In this document: in pieces, positions 6,727 to 14,161 of the stretch | Numbering within the stretch: the first letter of the stretch is position 1 | Layout: each line of letters begins with the position of its first letter | Program-made: the position numbers and the translations under genes | The notes under the pieces: generated by a model | What the model saw: the letters and a program-made list of their open reading frames with translations, nothing else | Database searches by the model: none | What the model was told of the DNA's origin: nothing | From: Ruminococcus flavefaciens MA2007 | Lineage (GTDB): Bacteria > Bacillota > Clostridia > Oscillospirales > Ruminococcaceae | Assembly: GCF_000621845.1 (NCBI RefSeq) | Contig: NZ_JHXF01000025.1 | Location: forward strand, 1 to 45,550 | Direction: 5' to 3' | DNA: 45,550 bases

Positions 6727-8808
6727 TTATTCAACAGCACCGACAGATGAGATGACCTCAGTAAGCAGATTTGCAGGGAGCTGCTCATATCTTACGAAAT
6801 CAAAGGTAAAGCTTCCCATGCCTCTTGTGGTCTGACGGAGATACATTGCGAAGTCGTGCATCTCACGCATAGGAACCTCTGCCAGTATCTGAGTGATACC
6901 GCTGCCGACAGGCTCCATGCCGAGAACTCTGCCTCTGCGCTTGTTGAGCTCGCCCATGATATCACCTGTGTTATCGTCGGGAGCTGTTACCTTGAGCTCG
7001 CCGATAGGCTCCAGCATTACAGGATCAGCCTGTCTGAGACCTTCCTTGTATGCGATAGAAGCGGCTGTCTTGAACGCCATTTCCGATGAGTCAACGGGGT
7101 GATAAGAACCGTCAACCAGTATAGCCTTCAGACCAACAACAGGACAGCCTGCCAGAACGCCCTTCTTGACTGACTCTTCCAGTCCCTTCTGTACTGCCGG
7201 GAAGTAGTTCTTAGGAACAGCGCCGCCGAATATCTTCTCCTCGAATACGAGGGTATCGCTTACGCATGGCTCGAACTCTATCCAAACGTCACCGAACTGA
7301 CCGTGACCGCCTGACTGCTTCTTGTGGCGTCCCTGAACCTTTACCTTCTTGCGGATAGTCTCCTTGTAAGCTATCTTAGGAACTGTAAGGTTGACCTCAA
7401 CGCCGAACTTGGTCTTGAGCTTAGCAGCTGCGACTTCGATATGCTGCTCGCCGAGACCGCTGAGTATCTGCTCCTTTGTAGTCTCGTCCTGCTCATATGT
7501 GAGGGTAGGATCCTCCTCGATAAGACGCTGCATACTTGCGGATATCTTAGCCTCGTCGCCCTGAGCCTTAGCCTTTACAGCCATTGAATAGCAAGGTCTC
7601 GGGAATTCCATTTTGCCGAACTCCACAACTCTTGAAGAGTCTGAGAGAGTATCGCCTGTATTTGCGGAGATCTTGGAAGCTACAACGATATCGCCTGCCA
7701 TTGCTGCTGATACCTCTGTCTGCTTCTTTCCGCAGAGTGAATAGAGCTTGCCTATCTTTTCAGCTGTGCCTGTAGTGGAGTTCATAACGTCACTGTTAGC
7801 TGAAAGCTTGCCTGACATAACTCTTATAAATGACATTTTTCCTACGAACGGATCGGCAACTGTCTTGAATACGAAAGCTGAGAGCGGATCGTTCACGTCG
7901 CACTTTACCTCTACAACATCCTGTGTAGGAGTGTAAGCCTCGGCTGCGAATACCTCGTTAGGCGACGGGAGAAGCAGCTCTATCTCCTTGAGGAGCATAT
8001 CTATACCGCCGAGGTCGGCAGCAGATGTGCATACTACAGGAGTGATGATACCTCTGTTCATACCGTCGTGGATACCGTCGATAAGCTCCTTCTGAGTGAA
8101 AGCCTCGCCCTCGAAGAACTTCTCCATAAGCTCCTCGGAAGTCTCGGCAACAGCCTCTGAAACAGCGGCTACGAGACCGTCGATACGATACTCGAACTTC
8201 TCGGATATCTCAGCTGTAGGCATTTCTGTCTCAACAGGATTGCCCTTAGCGTCGTATTTATAGCACTTCATCTCGATGAGATTAACGTACTCAACTATCT
8301 GACCGTTGCTTACAACAGGAACAACTACAGGGCAAACTGTAGGACCGAAAACGGTCTTGAGCTCTGTGAGCACGTTGAAGAAATTAGCGTCCTTGTCGTC
8401 AATCTTTGTAACGACGAACATCTTTGACTTACCCTGCTTTACAGCCTCCTCGTAAGCCTTTCTTGCACCTACCTTAACGCCCGACTTAGCGGAAACGGTT
8501 ATCATAACAGTATCAGAAGCTCTGATACCCTCGATCATTTCAGCAGCAAAGTCAAACAGACCCGGTGTGTCAAGCAGATTAACTTTAAGATCGTTATATT
8601 CAAAGGAAGCAAGAGAAGTACCGATTGAAATCTGTCTCTTGATCTCTTCAGGATCGTAATCGCAAACTGTTGTGCCGTCAGCAGTCTTTCCAAGACGGTC
8701 GGAAGCTCCAGCCTTGTAGAGTATTGCTTCTGCAAGAGAAGTTTTTCCCGAGCCGTTATGGCCTGCAAATGCTATGTTTTTCACCTTGTTTACATCATAT
8801 TCTTTCAT
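6727..8808 (-). CDS. Elongation factor G paralogue (EF-G-like GTPase)
   Basis: 693 residues, GAGGAG before the start. All EF-G domains are present: a GTPase domain with G1 AGHNGSGKT at 15-23, DTPG (G3) and TKID (G4), then domain II, domain III, the KETIRK domain IV region, and a C-terminal domain V. The G1 loop NGSGKT in place of DAGKTT marks the EF-G-like/FusA2 branch rather than the canonical translocase. In several bacteria such paralogues act in ribosome recycling or have unclear roles. It is not next to rpsL/rpsG, which also argues for the paralogue. It has its own promoter. Confidence 0.88.
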   Translation of the reverse strand: MKEYDVNKVKNIAFAGHNGSGKTSLAEAILYKAGASDRLGKTADGTTVCDYDPEEIKRQISIGTSLASFEYNDLKVNLLDTPGLFDFAAEMIEGIRASDTVMITVSAKSGVKVGARKAYEEAVKQGKSKMFVVTKIDDKDANFFNVLTELKTVFGPTVCPVVVPVVSNGQIVEYVNLIEMKCYKYDAKGNPVETEMPTAEISEKFEYRIDGLVAAVSEAVAETSEELMEKFFEGEAFTQKELIDGIHDGMNRGIITPVVCTSAADLGGIDMLLKEIELLLPSPNEVFAAEAYTPTQDVVEVKCDVNDPLSAFVFKTVADPFVGKMSFIRVMSGKLSANSDVMNSTTGTAEKIGKLYSLCGKKQTEVSAAMAGDIVVASKISANTGDTLSDSSRVVEFGKMEFPRPCYSMAVKAKAQGDEAKISASMQRLIEEDPTLTYEQDETTKEQILSGLGEQHIEVAAAKLKTKFGVEVNLTVPKIAYKETIRKKVKVQGRHKKQSGGHGQFGDVWIEFEPCVSDTLVFEEKIFGGAVPKNYFPAVQKGLEESVKKGVLAGCPVVGLKAILVDGSYHPVDSSEMAFKTAASIAYKEGLRQADPVMLEPIGELKVTAPDDNTGDIMGELNKRRGRVLGMEPVGSGITQILAEVPMREMHDFAMYLRQTTRGMGSFTFDFVRYEQLPANLLTEVISSVGAVE

Positions 8809-8863
8809 GACAAAGTTTCTCCTCTTAAATGGTTTATCCGTCCGATATTCACGGCATACAAAT

Positions 8864-8892
8864 ATTATAATTCATTAATAAAAAAATTGCAA
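8864..8892 (-). promoter_or_regulatory. Promoter of the EF-G-like gene
   Basis: Minus strand: -35 TTGCAA (8887-8892), 17-nt spacer, -10 TATAAT (8864-8869). Confidence 0.65.
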
Positions 8893-8916
8893 TACTAACA
8901 TAAAATTTTCTACATT

Positions 8917-10461
8917 TTATAATATGCGTTCAATAGTTTGTTGTGTATTTTTTACAAAAAGGTCTTCTCCGCATTTACTAAATAGCTTAACTTTCCCCAA
9001 TGCGCAGAAAATCCCGAAATAAGCCGTCCCCCAGATAAGCCCGAAAAACAGCATAACAGCGAGCTTTTCGATACCGAGCCCGAAAACATGAACAAGAGCC
9101 TCTGCAGCCCACATAGTCAGAAATGCCAGTATTACGGGCAAAATCAATGTTCCACAAAGTGCCCGCCGAGCCTTTGCTGCTTTCGTTACCTTTACGAAAC
9201 GCATACAGTTGCCGAAGATATTGCTTGCATAGTATGATACCACTATGCCGTAAAAGCCGATTTGCGGCACAAAAATAAGAACTGCCGCAATCCTTATGAC
9301 GTACTCCGCAAGGTAATTCATTGACGAAAAGCTTTGGAGCCCCAGCCCTTTTATTATGGCTTCGAGAACAATCTCCATGTAGATAAACGGCACAACTGGA
9401 GCTATTATAGTTATCATAGTACCTGCCAGCTCTCCGCCGCCGAGAAGCTCCCCTATCTGACTGCCGAACCGCATGAGTACAGCCGCCGCAAATACGGAAA
9501 ACATCAGCGTCCACGCCTTTATGCGCTCCGTAAGTATTTTTATCCGCAGGCTGTTTTTCGCCGCCTTTGCCCGGGCAGCTTCACTGACTATTATCCCCGA
9601 CATGGAGCATAATACTACCGACGGAAAGAAAAGCGTAGGAATGACTATTGCCTCGAAAACGCCGAATTTTCCCAGAGCGTCCCCTGCTGAGTCACCGTAC
9701 TGCCGAAGACATACGGGTATCAGCGCGTCATTGGTGCTGCTTAATACAGCCGTCAGAACGCTGCCGCCCATTATCGGAAAGGAAAAAGCGGCGTACTGCC
9801 TGAAGCTCAGCGAGCAACGTCCCGTTCCCTTGACTCTGAACCTTAGATAAGCAATGCTCAGAAACAGCAGAGACATGGTATTGCCTGCGATTATGCCACC
9901 TATCATAATCCCGCAGACAGCGTCCTCTGTGCAGTTTTTCACTGAACAGGTAGCAGCAATAATGACAGTGCATCTTGTGATAAATTCGGCTATATCGCCT
10001 GCTGCTGTGACCGCAGCCCTGCGTGCGGCGTTGAAATAGCCTTTAAGACAAGCCGCCACAGCTCCCGTAACAAGCGCAAAGGGCATGAGCCGCAGGGCTG
10101 CGGTCATATGGGCGCCGCTGAAGAAACGGCGGCTTATTGGCTCCGCCAGTAATATCACACCTGCCGATACAGCGGCGCTCAGCAGCAGGCAGAGCTTCAC
10201 CCCATATCCGAGGATACGATTCACATCACCGCAGGGCTTGCCGAATTCCTCCGAAACAAGGCGGCTTGTGCATAGAAATGCGTTGCCGTTGGAGAGTATT
10301 CCTGCAAGTCCCAGAAAAGAGCCCATAAGGCTCAATATACCGATAGCAGACGTTCCAAGCTGTTTGTTTATGAATACGTTGAGCAGCAGTGCTGCGGAGT
10401 CGAGAAACAGCTGCATTGCCGTAAGCAGCAGCGTATCGCGGACTACCTTGCTTTTTATCAT
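8917..10461 (-). CDS. Polysaccharide flippase / SpoVB-like MATE-superfamily membrane protein
   Basis: 514 residues from the ATG at 10461, with GGAGGA 6 nt upstream; the GTG one codon earlier is only 3 nt from that site. The protein is hydrophobic throughout, with about 12-14 predicted membrane segments and the LGTSAIGILSL and FFPSVVLCSMSGII stretches typical of the MVF/SpoVB/Wzx group. Members flip lipid-linked sugars across the membrane; SpoVB acts in spore cortex synthesis. Which substrate is used cannot be told from sequence. It is transcribed toward the EF-G-like gene but the two are separated by a promoter. Confidence 0.8.
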   Translation of the reverse strand: MIKSKVVRDTLLLTAMQLFLDSAALLLNVFINKQLGTSAIGILSLMGSFLGLAGILSNGNAFLCTSRLVSEEFGKPCGDVNRILGYGVKLCLLLSAAVSAGVILLAEPISRRFFSGAHMTAALRLMPFALVTGAVAACLKGYFNAARRAAVTAAGDIAEFITRCTVIIAATCSVKNCTEDAVCGIMIGGIIAGNTMSLLFLSIAYLRFRVKGTGRCSLSFRQYAAFSFPIMGGSVLTAVLSSTNDALIPVCLRQYGDSAGDALGKFGVFEAIVIPTLFFPSVVLCSMSGIIVSEAARAKAAKNSLRIKILTERIKAWTLMFSVFAAAVLMRFGSQIGELLGGGELAGTMITIIAPVVPFIYMEIVLEAIIKGLGLQSFSSMNYLAEYVIRIAAVLIFVPQIGFYGIVVSYYASNIFGNCMRFVKVTKAAKARRALCGTLILPVILAFLTMWAAEALVHVFGLGIEKLAVMLFFGLIWGTAYFGIFCALGKVKLFSKCGEDLFVKNTQQTIERIL

Positions 10462-10516
10462 CACAGTTCCTCCGAGTTTTTTCTACATTTTATGGGAGAA
10501 AGACTGTAAAAATGAC

Positions 10517-10640
10517 AAAACGGACGCGCAAGGGGAGCCCCCTTTGGCGGAATCGCAGGTTACCAAATATGAGCCGTTACTTTACGGCTCGGTAGCCCGC
10601 TTTTTCCGTTAAGGGGAGCAGCCTAATGTGCGTCCGTTTT
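10517..10640. repeat. Inverted-repeat unit with 11-bp arms
   Basis: Perfect arms aaaacggacgc (10517-10527) and gcgtccgtttt (10630-10640). Just inside each is an aaggggagc motif in the same direction, and gagccgt-tactttacggctc forms an inner hairpin. It is probably another small dispersed element. Confidence 0.5.
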
Positions 10641-10665
10641 TCCCGTTACAAATAAAACTTCCTTG

Positions 10666-10692
10666 CGTAGGGGGCGATGCCTACATCGCCCC
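10666..10692 (+). repeat. Type A palindrome
   Basis: Stem ggggcgatg (10671-10679) with catcgcccc (10684-10692) and loop ccta. The preceding cccgttacaaataaaa is shared with the copy at 11889, so the repeated unit reaches upstream of the palindrome. Confidence 0.7.
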
Positions 10693-10711
10693 GTTGGTTT
10701 ACATAACAATT

Positions 10712-10802
10712 GGTAGGGCTGATGTGGGTGACTCCCTGTAGTACAGGGAGATGTCAGCAAAGCTGACAGAGGGTACGGGTGCCTGTTAGGCATCAGCCCC
10801 TA
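10712..10802 (+). repeat. Type A palindrome interrupted by a B element
   Basis: Outer arms gggctgatg (10716-10724) and catcagccc (10791-10799), with the family ends TAG and CTACA. Between them lies an inverted B element (10728-10775). Confidence 0.6.
10728..10775 (-). repeat. Small palindromic element B, copy 4
   Basis: Starts gtgactccc and ends gacagaggg, which is the reverse of copies 1-3. Its hairpins are ctccctgta-g-tacagggag and tgtcagc-aaa-gctgaca: new stem sequences, pairing kept. Confidence 0.6.
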
Positions 10803-10837
10803 CAGTGTGTCATTCGTCATTTTATCGAAATTGCGGT

Positions 10838-10856
10838 CGGATAATATCCGCCCCTG
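10838..10856 (-). repeat. Partial type A palindrome
   Basis: cggat-aat-atccg followed by cccct. The outer arm on the left is lost. Confidence 0.4.
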
Positions 10857-10992
10857 CTGATCACTATGCACTAATCACTAACTACTATACACAGAAACGT
10901 TTGTTCAATACGTAGAATCTCAAAATTATTTTTCTGAAATTCAACGTGTTCGCGTTGAAAAAATCCCCTTTTCGGAGTATATATGAAAGGCG

Positions 10993-11751
10993 TTATCTCT
11001 TTTTGTAGAGAATAAGCTCAGGCTCAGCGCCGTCCTTTCCGTAGGAAGCCACCATAAGAAAATCTGCGTTTGCCAGCACACCGAAGCACCTTCCGTTCTC
11101 AGCTTCAAGCTGATTGCCCAGATACGTAGCGTTGTCGTCCAGAAGCTTCACCACACAGCCGCTGGGCATAGGATAGGCAAGATTCACATAGCTGCCCACC
11201 AGAGCGTTAAGTTTCTCCACCTTTGGCATACCCTTGATATCAAGCGCATTGAACTCGTCAATGAGCTGCTTTTTGAATTCCTCAAATCTGCCGCCATCCT
11301 CGAGCTCCTTATGATTCTTCCAGTAATCAAGCTTTGGCAGCATATCCTTCATATGGACACGCGCCTGTTCCTCAGAAAAGCCATTGGCAGCCATATGCTT
11401 AACGCAAACGTTGATAAGCTCGTCCATATCGTGATACGTATAATTACCGTCGGCATAGCACCACTTGCAGTAATTCTCGTTGAAGCTGCCGTCGGTCTCC
11501 TTGCTGATAAGCTCGTCCTCAAGGGGCATACCGCAGCACTGACATATCAGCTTTCTCGGCGAGCCCAAAATAGTATTTATCGATACACCGAAGATACCCG
11601 ACAGAAGCTTCAGCGTTTCCGTGTTGGGCACTGTATCCCCTGTCTCCCAGCGTGATACAGCCTGACGGGTAACGAATACCTTTTCGGCAAGCTCTTCCTG
11701 TGACAAACCGTGACTGTTTCTTAGTTCAAGTATAATATTTTTGGTTTCCAT
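10993..11751 (-). CDS. XRE-family regulator with zinc-ribbon domain
   Basis: 252 residues, AGAGGTGAT before the start. Residues 1-58 are a Cro/CI-type helix-turn-helix (LSQEELAEKVFVTRQAVSRWETG). Next is a zinc ribbon of the PF12674 type: CQCCGMP near 70, paired with CKWC near 94, followed by the YHDMDELINVCVKHM helix. The C-terminal third is a small domain I do not recognise, which may bind a ligand. Such HTH/zinc-ribbon fusions are common in Clostridia and their targets are mostly unknown. It stands alone between repeat-rich gaps and may regulate itself. Confidence 0.75.
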   Translation of the reverse strand: METKNIILELRNSHGLSQEELAEKVFVTRQAVSRWETGDTVPNTETLKLLSGIFGVSINTILGSPRKLICQCCGMPLEDELISKETDGSFNENYCKWCYADGNYTYHDMDELINVCVKHMAANGFSEEQARVHMKDMLPKLDYWKNHKELEDGGRFEEFKKQLIDEFNALDIKGMPKVEKLNALVGSYVNLAYPMPSGCVVKLLDDNATYLGNQLEAENGRCFGVLANADFLMVASYGKDGAEPELILYKKR

Positions 11752-11769
11752 ATCATCACCTCTGATGTT

Positions 11770-11797
11770 ATTATAACATATCGTGAGAAAAAAACAA
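11770..11797 (-). promoter_or_regulatory. Putative promoter of the XRE gene
   Basis: Minus strand: -10 TATAAT (11770-11775) and a weak -35 TTGTTT (11792-11797) at 16 nt, which overlaps the T run of the upstream terminator. Confidence 0.45.
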
Positions 11798-11816
11798 GCA
11801 ACTGTCTGTTGCTTGT
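11788..11816 (-). terminator. Terminator upstream of the XRE gene
   Basis: Minus strand: acaagcaac stem paired with gttgcttgt (9 bp, 5-nt loop), directly followed by seven T. It would end the helicase-murT-gatD transcript after the repeats at 11835-12058. Confidence 0.8.
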
Positions 11817-11834
11817 TTAAAAGTCATTAGATTA

Positions 11835-11859
11835 TGTAGGGGCGCTTTCCGAGCGCCCG
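11835..11859 (+). repeat. Type A palindrome
   Basis: TGTAG plus gggcgct-ttccg-agcgccc. Confidence 0.8.
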
Positions 11860-11888
11860 TTATTCCCGTTGCAAATAAAAATGCCATG

Positions 11889-11913
11889 TGTAGGGGCGAA
11901 CAGTGTTCGCCCG
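11889..11913 (+). repeat. Type A palindrome
   Basis: TGTAG plus gggcgaa-cagtg-ttcgccc. Confidence 0.8.
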
Positions 11914-11936
11914 AAACAAACGCGGTTTGTCATACA

Positions 11937-11957
11937 CGGGCGCAGAGCCTGCGCCCC
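11937..11957 (-). repeat. Type A palindrome, reversed
   Basis: gggcgcag-agc-ctgcgccc, without the CTACA end. Confidence 0.65.
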
Positions 11958-12034
11958 CTTGCCACGTTGCCGCTCGTAAACTCGCTCACTATTATCAACA
12001 CCGATAATCGTACATCGCTTACAGCACATTACAT

Positions 12035-12058
12035 GGGCGGATAATATCCGCCCCTACA
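12035..12058 (-). repeat. Type A palindrome, reversed
   Basis: gggcggat-aat-atccgccc followed by CTACA, ending 7 nt from the gatD stop codon. Confidence 0.8.
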
Positions 12059-12064
12059 TTGTCC

Positions 12065-12808
12065 TTACTTTTTAAGAAGCCTGTCCAGCATTACCTGACG
12101 GCATTCCTTTTCGAGAGTATCATCGAGAGCTTCAAGAGCGATATGCTCGGTCTCTCCCCTGTTTATGCAATACTCTATCATGTAGTCCGATATCTCGGGA
12201 TTTTTCGACAGACAGGGACCGTGGAGATAAGTTGCGATGACGTTTTTCTCGCAGTAGCCCTCGGCTTCGCTTTTGGAGCAGTTTCCGTTGCCGAAAAGCA
12301 CCTTTCCGAAAGGAGCTTTTACTCCCTGAGTCTGACCGCCGTGATTCTCAAAGCCCACCACCTTCACAGGCTTTCCCGTGAGCTTGGTCTCGATGACGAT
12401 ATTGCCGATACAGCGCTTTCTGCGGCTGTTGGGAGCTACAGTGAAATAATCGAAAAGTCCCAGTCCCTTGATGTCGTTGCCGTCAGCGTCACGGTAGTAT
12501 TTTCCCATGAGCTGATAGCCGCCGCAGATAAGGAACAGGAACGTTCCGTTCTTGTAAGCCTTGACGATACCGTCCCTGCATTTCAGCAGGTCTGCGGAGA
12601 TATGCTGCTGTTCGAGATCGGCTCCGCCGCCGATGTAGATAAGGTCGTAGGCGCTGAAATCAGGCATTTCTGAATCAATGGAATACTTGTCTATCTGACA
12701 GTCGATACCGCGCTTTTTGCAGCGGAAAGCCATGACCTCCATGTTGCCGCTGTCGCCGTAAAGGTCAAGCATATCGGCGTACATATGAAGAATTTTTATA
12801 GTTTTCAT
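12065..12808 (-). CDS. gatD: Lipid II isoglutaminyl synthase, glutaminase subunit GatD
   Basis: 247 residues, a class I glutamine amidotransferase of the CobB/CobQ type. The nucleophile Cys is in LICGGYQLMGKYY (near residue 94) and the catalytic His in YLHGPCLSKNPE (near 195). GatD releases ammonia from glutamine; MurT uses it to amidate the D-Glu of peptidoglycan stem peptides on lipid II, at the inner face of the membrane. Its start overlaps the murT stop by 4 nt, the usual arrangement for this two-subunit enzyme. Confidence 0.92.
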   Translation of the reverse strand: MKTIKILHMYADMLDLYGDSGNMEVMAFRCKKRGIDCQIDKYSIDSEMPDFSAYDLIYIGGGADLEQQHISADLLKCRDGIVKAYKNGTFLFLICGGYQLMGKYYRDADGNDIKGLGLFDYFTVAPNSRRKRCIGNIVIETKLTGKPVKVVGFENHGGQTQGVKAPFGKVLFGNGNCSKSEAEGYCEKNVIATYLHGPCLSKNPEISDYMIEYCINRGETEHIALEALDDTLEKECRQVMLDRLLKK

Positions 12809-14142
12809 TTGTTACCTCCATGCTTTGCGATATAGCGTTTCAGAGCCGCTCTTGTGGGCTGTACGGCAGTATAATTTGCGATGACGAACTTTCGGCTCTC
12901 GGTGTTCGCAAGCTCCTCGACAGCTTTGTCAAGGTCGGGGCGGACTACTATCTTCGCAGGATCGTATCCGGCAGTCTTTATGCGTACTGCGATATCATAG
13001 GCTCTTGTGCCCGAAGTAACAACTCTTGTCACGCGCTCGAAGATACTGAAATTGATATCATATATCCACGAAACGTCCAGACCGTCTGCGATATTATCGT
13101 TGAGCACGAAAAGAAGCTCCTTTTCGCCCTGCATTTCGTTCATTACACGGAGAGTCATATTGGCGCCCACAGGGTTTTTGGCAAGATTCAGCGTAGCCTT
13201 GCTCTTTCCCAGCATGAAGTTCTCCATACGTCCGTTTTTAACTGTGTAGCTGTTGATAACTCCGTCAACTATCTTCTGGTCTATGCTGTAGAGCTTAGCT
13301 GCTGCCGCAACAGCGGTCATATTGTAGACATTGTAAATGCTGTTGAGCTTAGGCGAATAGGTATGACCGCCAGCCGTGAATACAGGCTTTTCAAGGTCGA
13401 TATCCTTTGCGGTGATGTAGGGCTGATAGTCTCCGAAGCCGCACTTCTTACAGATGAACTTTCCGATGTGGGAGTACTGATAGTACTCATACTCCAGCGG
13501 CTCGCCGCAGAACGGACAGAAGCGTCCCTCGGAAGCTTCAAATATCTTCTTTGTAGCAAAGGCATAAGGCTCTGCGTGGAAGTACTTAACGTTCTTGTTG
13601 TTAGGATTAGCCCTGCCCAGACGTGCTGTATTGGGATCGTCGCCGTTGAGGATAAGATTGCCCTCAAAGGTCTTGCAGAACCCGTTTATTTTCTGGATAA
13701 GAGTCTCCATTTCGCCGTTTCTGTCAAGCTGGTCACGGAAGAAGTTCAGCACCACAAGGGTATCCAGCTTCAGCTGTGAATACACTACAGGCACATGGGA
13801 TTCGTCAGTCTCCAGAATGAGGTAGTCAGCCTTGACCTTTCCCGACATATCGCAGTATTTCAGCAGCATGGAGCATATTCCCGTATCGAGATTATTGCCC
13901 TCCTTGTTGATGATTATCTTCTTGCCGCTGCGCTCAAAGAGCTGTGCGATACAGTTGGTGACAGAGGTCTTTCCGTTTGTGCCTGTTACGGCGATTATGG
14001 GGCAGTCCACCTTAAACATTGACACTGCCTTGTGCCGTGACAGATGCCACAACACGATTCCGGGCAGATTTCCCGCATTACGGTGCATAAGCTGTAAAAG
14101 CTTGACTATTATCTTTCCTATTAATATCAAAAGTCGTTTCAA
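12805..14142 (-). CDS. murT: Lipid II isoglutaminyl synthase, Mur ligase subunit MurT
   Basis: 445 residues. The start is TTG at 14142, with GGAG 9 nt upstream. ATP-binding loop AVTGTNGKTSVTN lies near residue 50. A four-Cys zinc ribbon is inserted in the middle domain (CPFCGE near 209, CKKCGF near 234); this is a hallmark of MurT and is absent from MurC-F. A C-terminal MurT domain (DUF1727) carries the GatD interface. It amidates D-Glu in lipid II together with GatD. It begins 19 nt after the end of the giant helicase gene, so the three are probably one transcript. Confidence 0.92.
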   Translation of the reverse strand: MKRLLILIGKIIVKLLQLMHRNAGNLPGIVLWHLSRHKAVSMFKVDCPIIAVTGTNGKTSVTNCIAQLFERSGKKIIINKEGNNLDTGICSMLLKYCDMSGKVKADYLILETDESHVPVVYSQLKLDTLVVLNFFRDQLDRNGEMETLIQKINGFCKTFEGNLILNGDDPNTARLGRANPNNKNVKYFHAEPYAFATKKIFEASEGRFCPFCGEPLEYEYYQYSHIGKFICKKCGFGDYQPYITAKDIDLEKPVFTAGGHTYSPKLNSIYNVYNMTAVAAAAKLYSIDQKIVDGVINSYTVKNGRMENFMLGKSKATLNLAKNPVGANMTLRVMNEMQGEKELLFVLNDNIADGLDVSWIYDINFSIFERVTRVVTSGTRAYDIAVRIKTAGYDPAKIVVRPDLDKAVEELANTESRKFVIANYTAVQPTRAALKRYIAKHGGNK

Positions 14143-14161
14143 TTTGATTTACTCCGTTAAT

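Larger units (their letters stand above)
10462..10992. other. Repeat-rich intergenic region
   Basis: A 530-nt gap with no convincing gene. It holds a ~124-nt inverted-repeat unit (10517-10640), a type A palindrome (10666-10692), a type A palindrome split by a B element (10712-10802), a partial type A unit (10838-10856), and a short hairpin (ttcaacg/cgttgaa, 10941-10960) after the XRE gene. Confidence 0.65.
11752..12064. other. Intergenic region with four type A palindromes
   Basis: 313 nt without a gene. From the left: the XRE promoter, a terminator, type A palindromes at 11835, 11889, 11937 (reversed) and 12035 (reversed), and unassigned sequence at 11960-12030. Confidence 0.7.
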
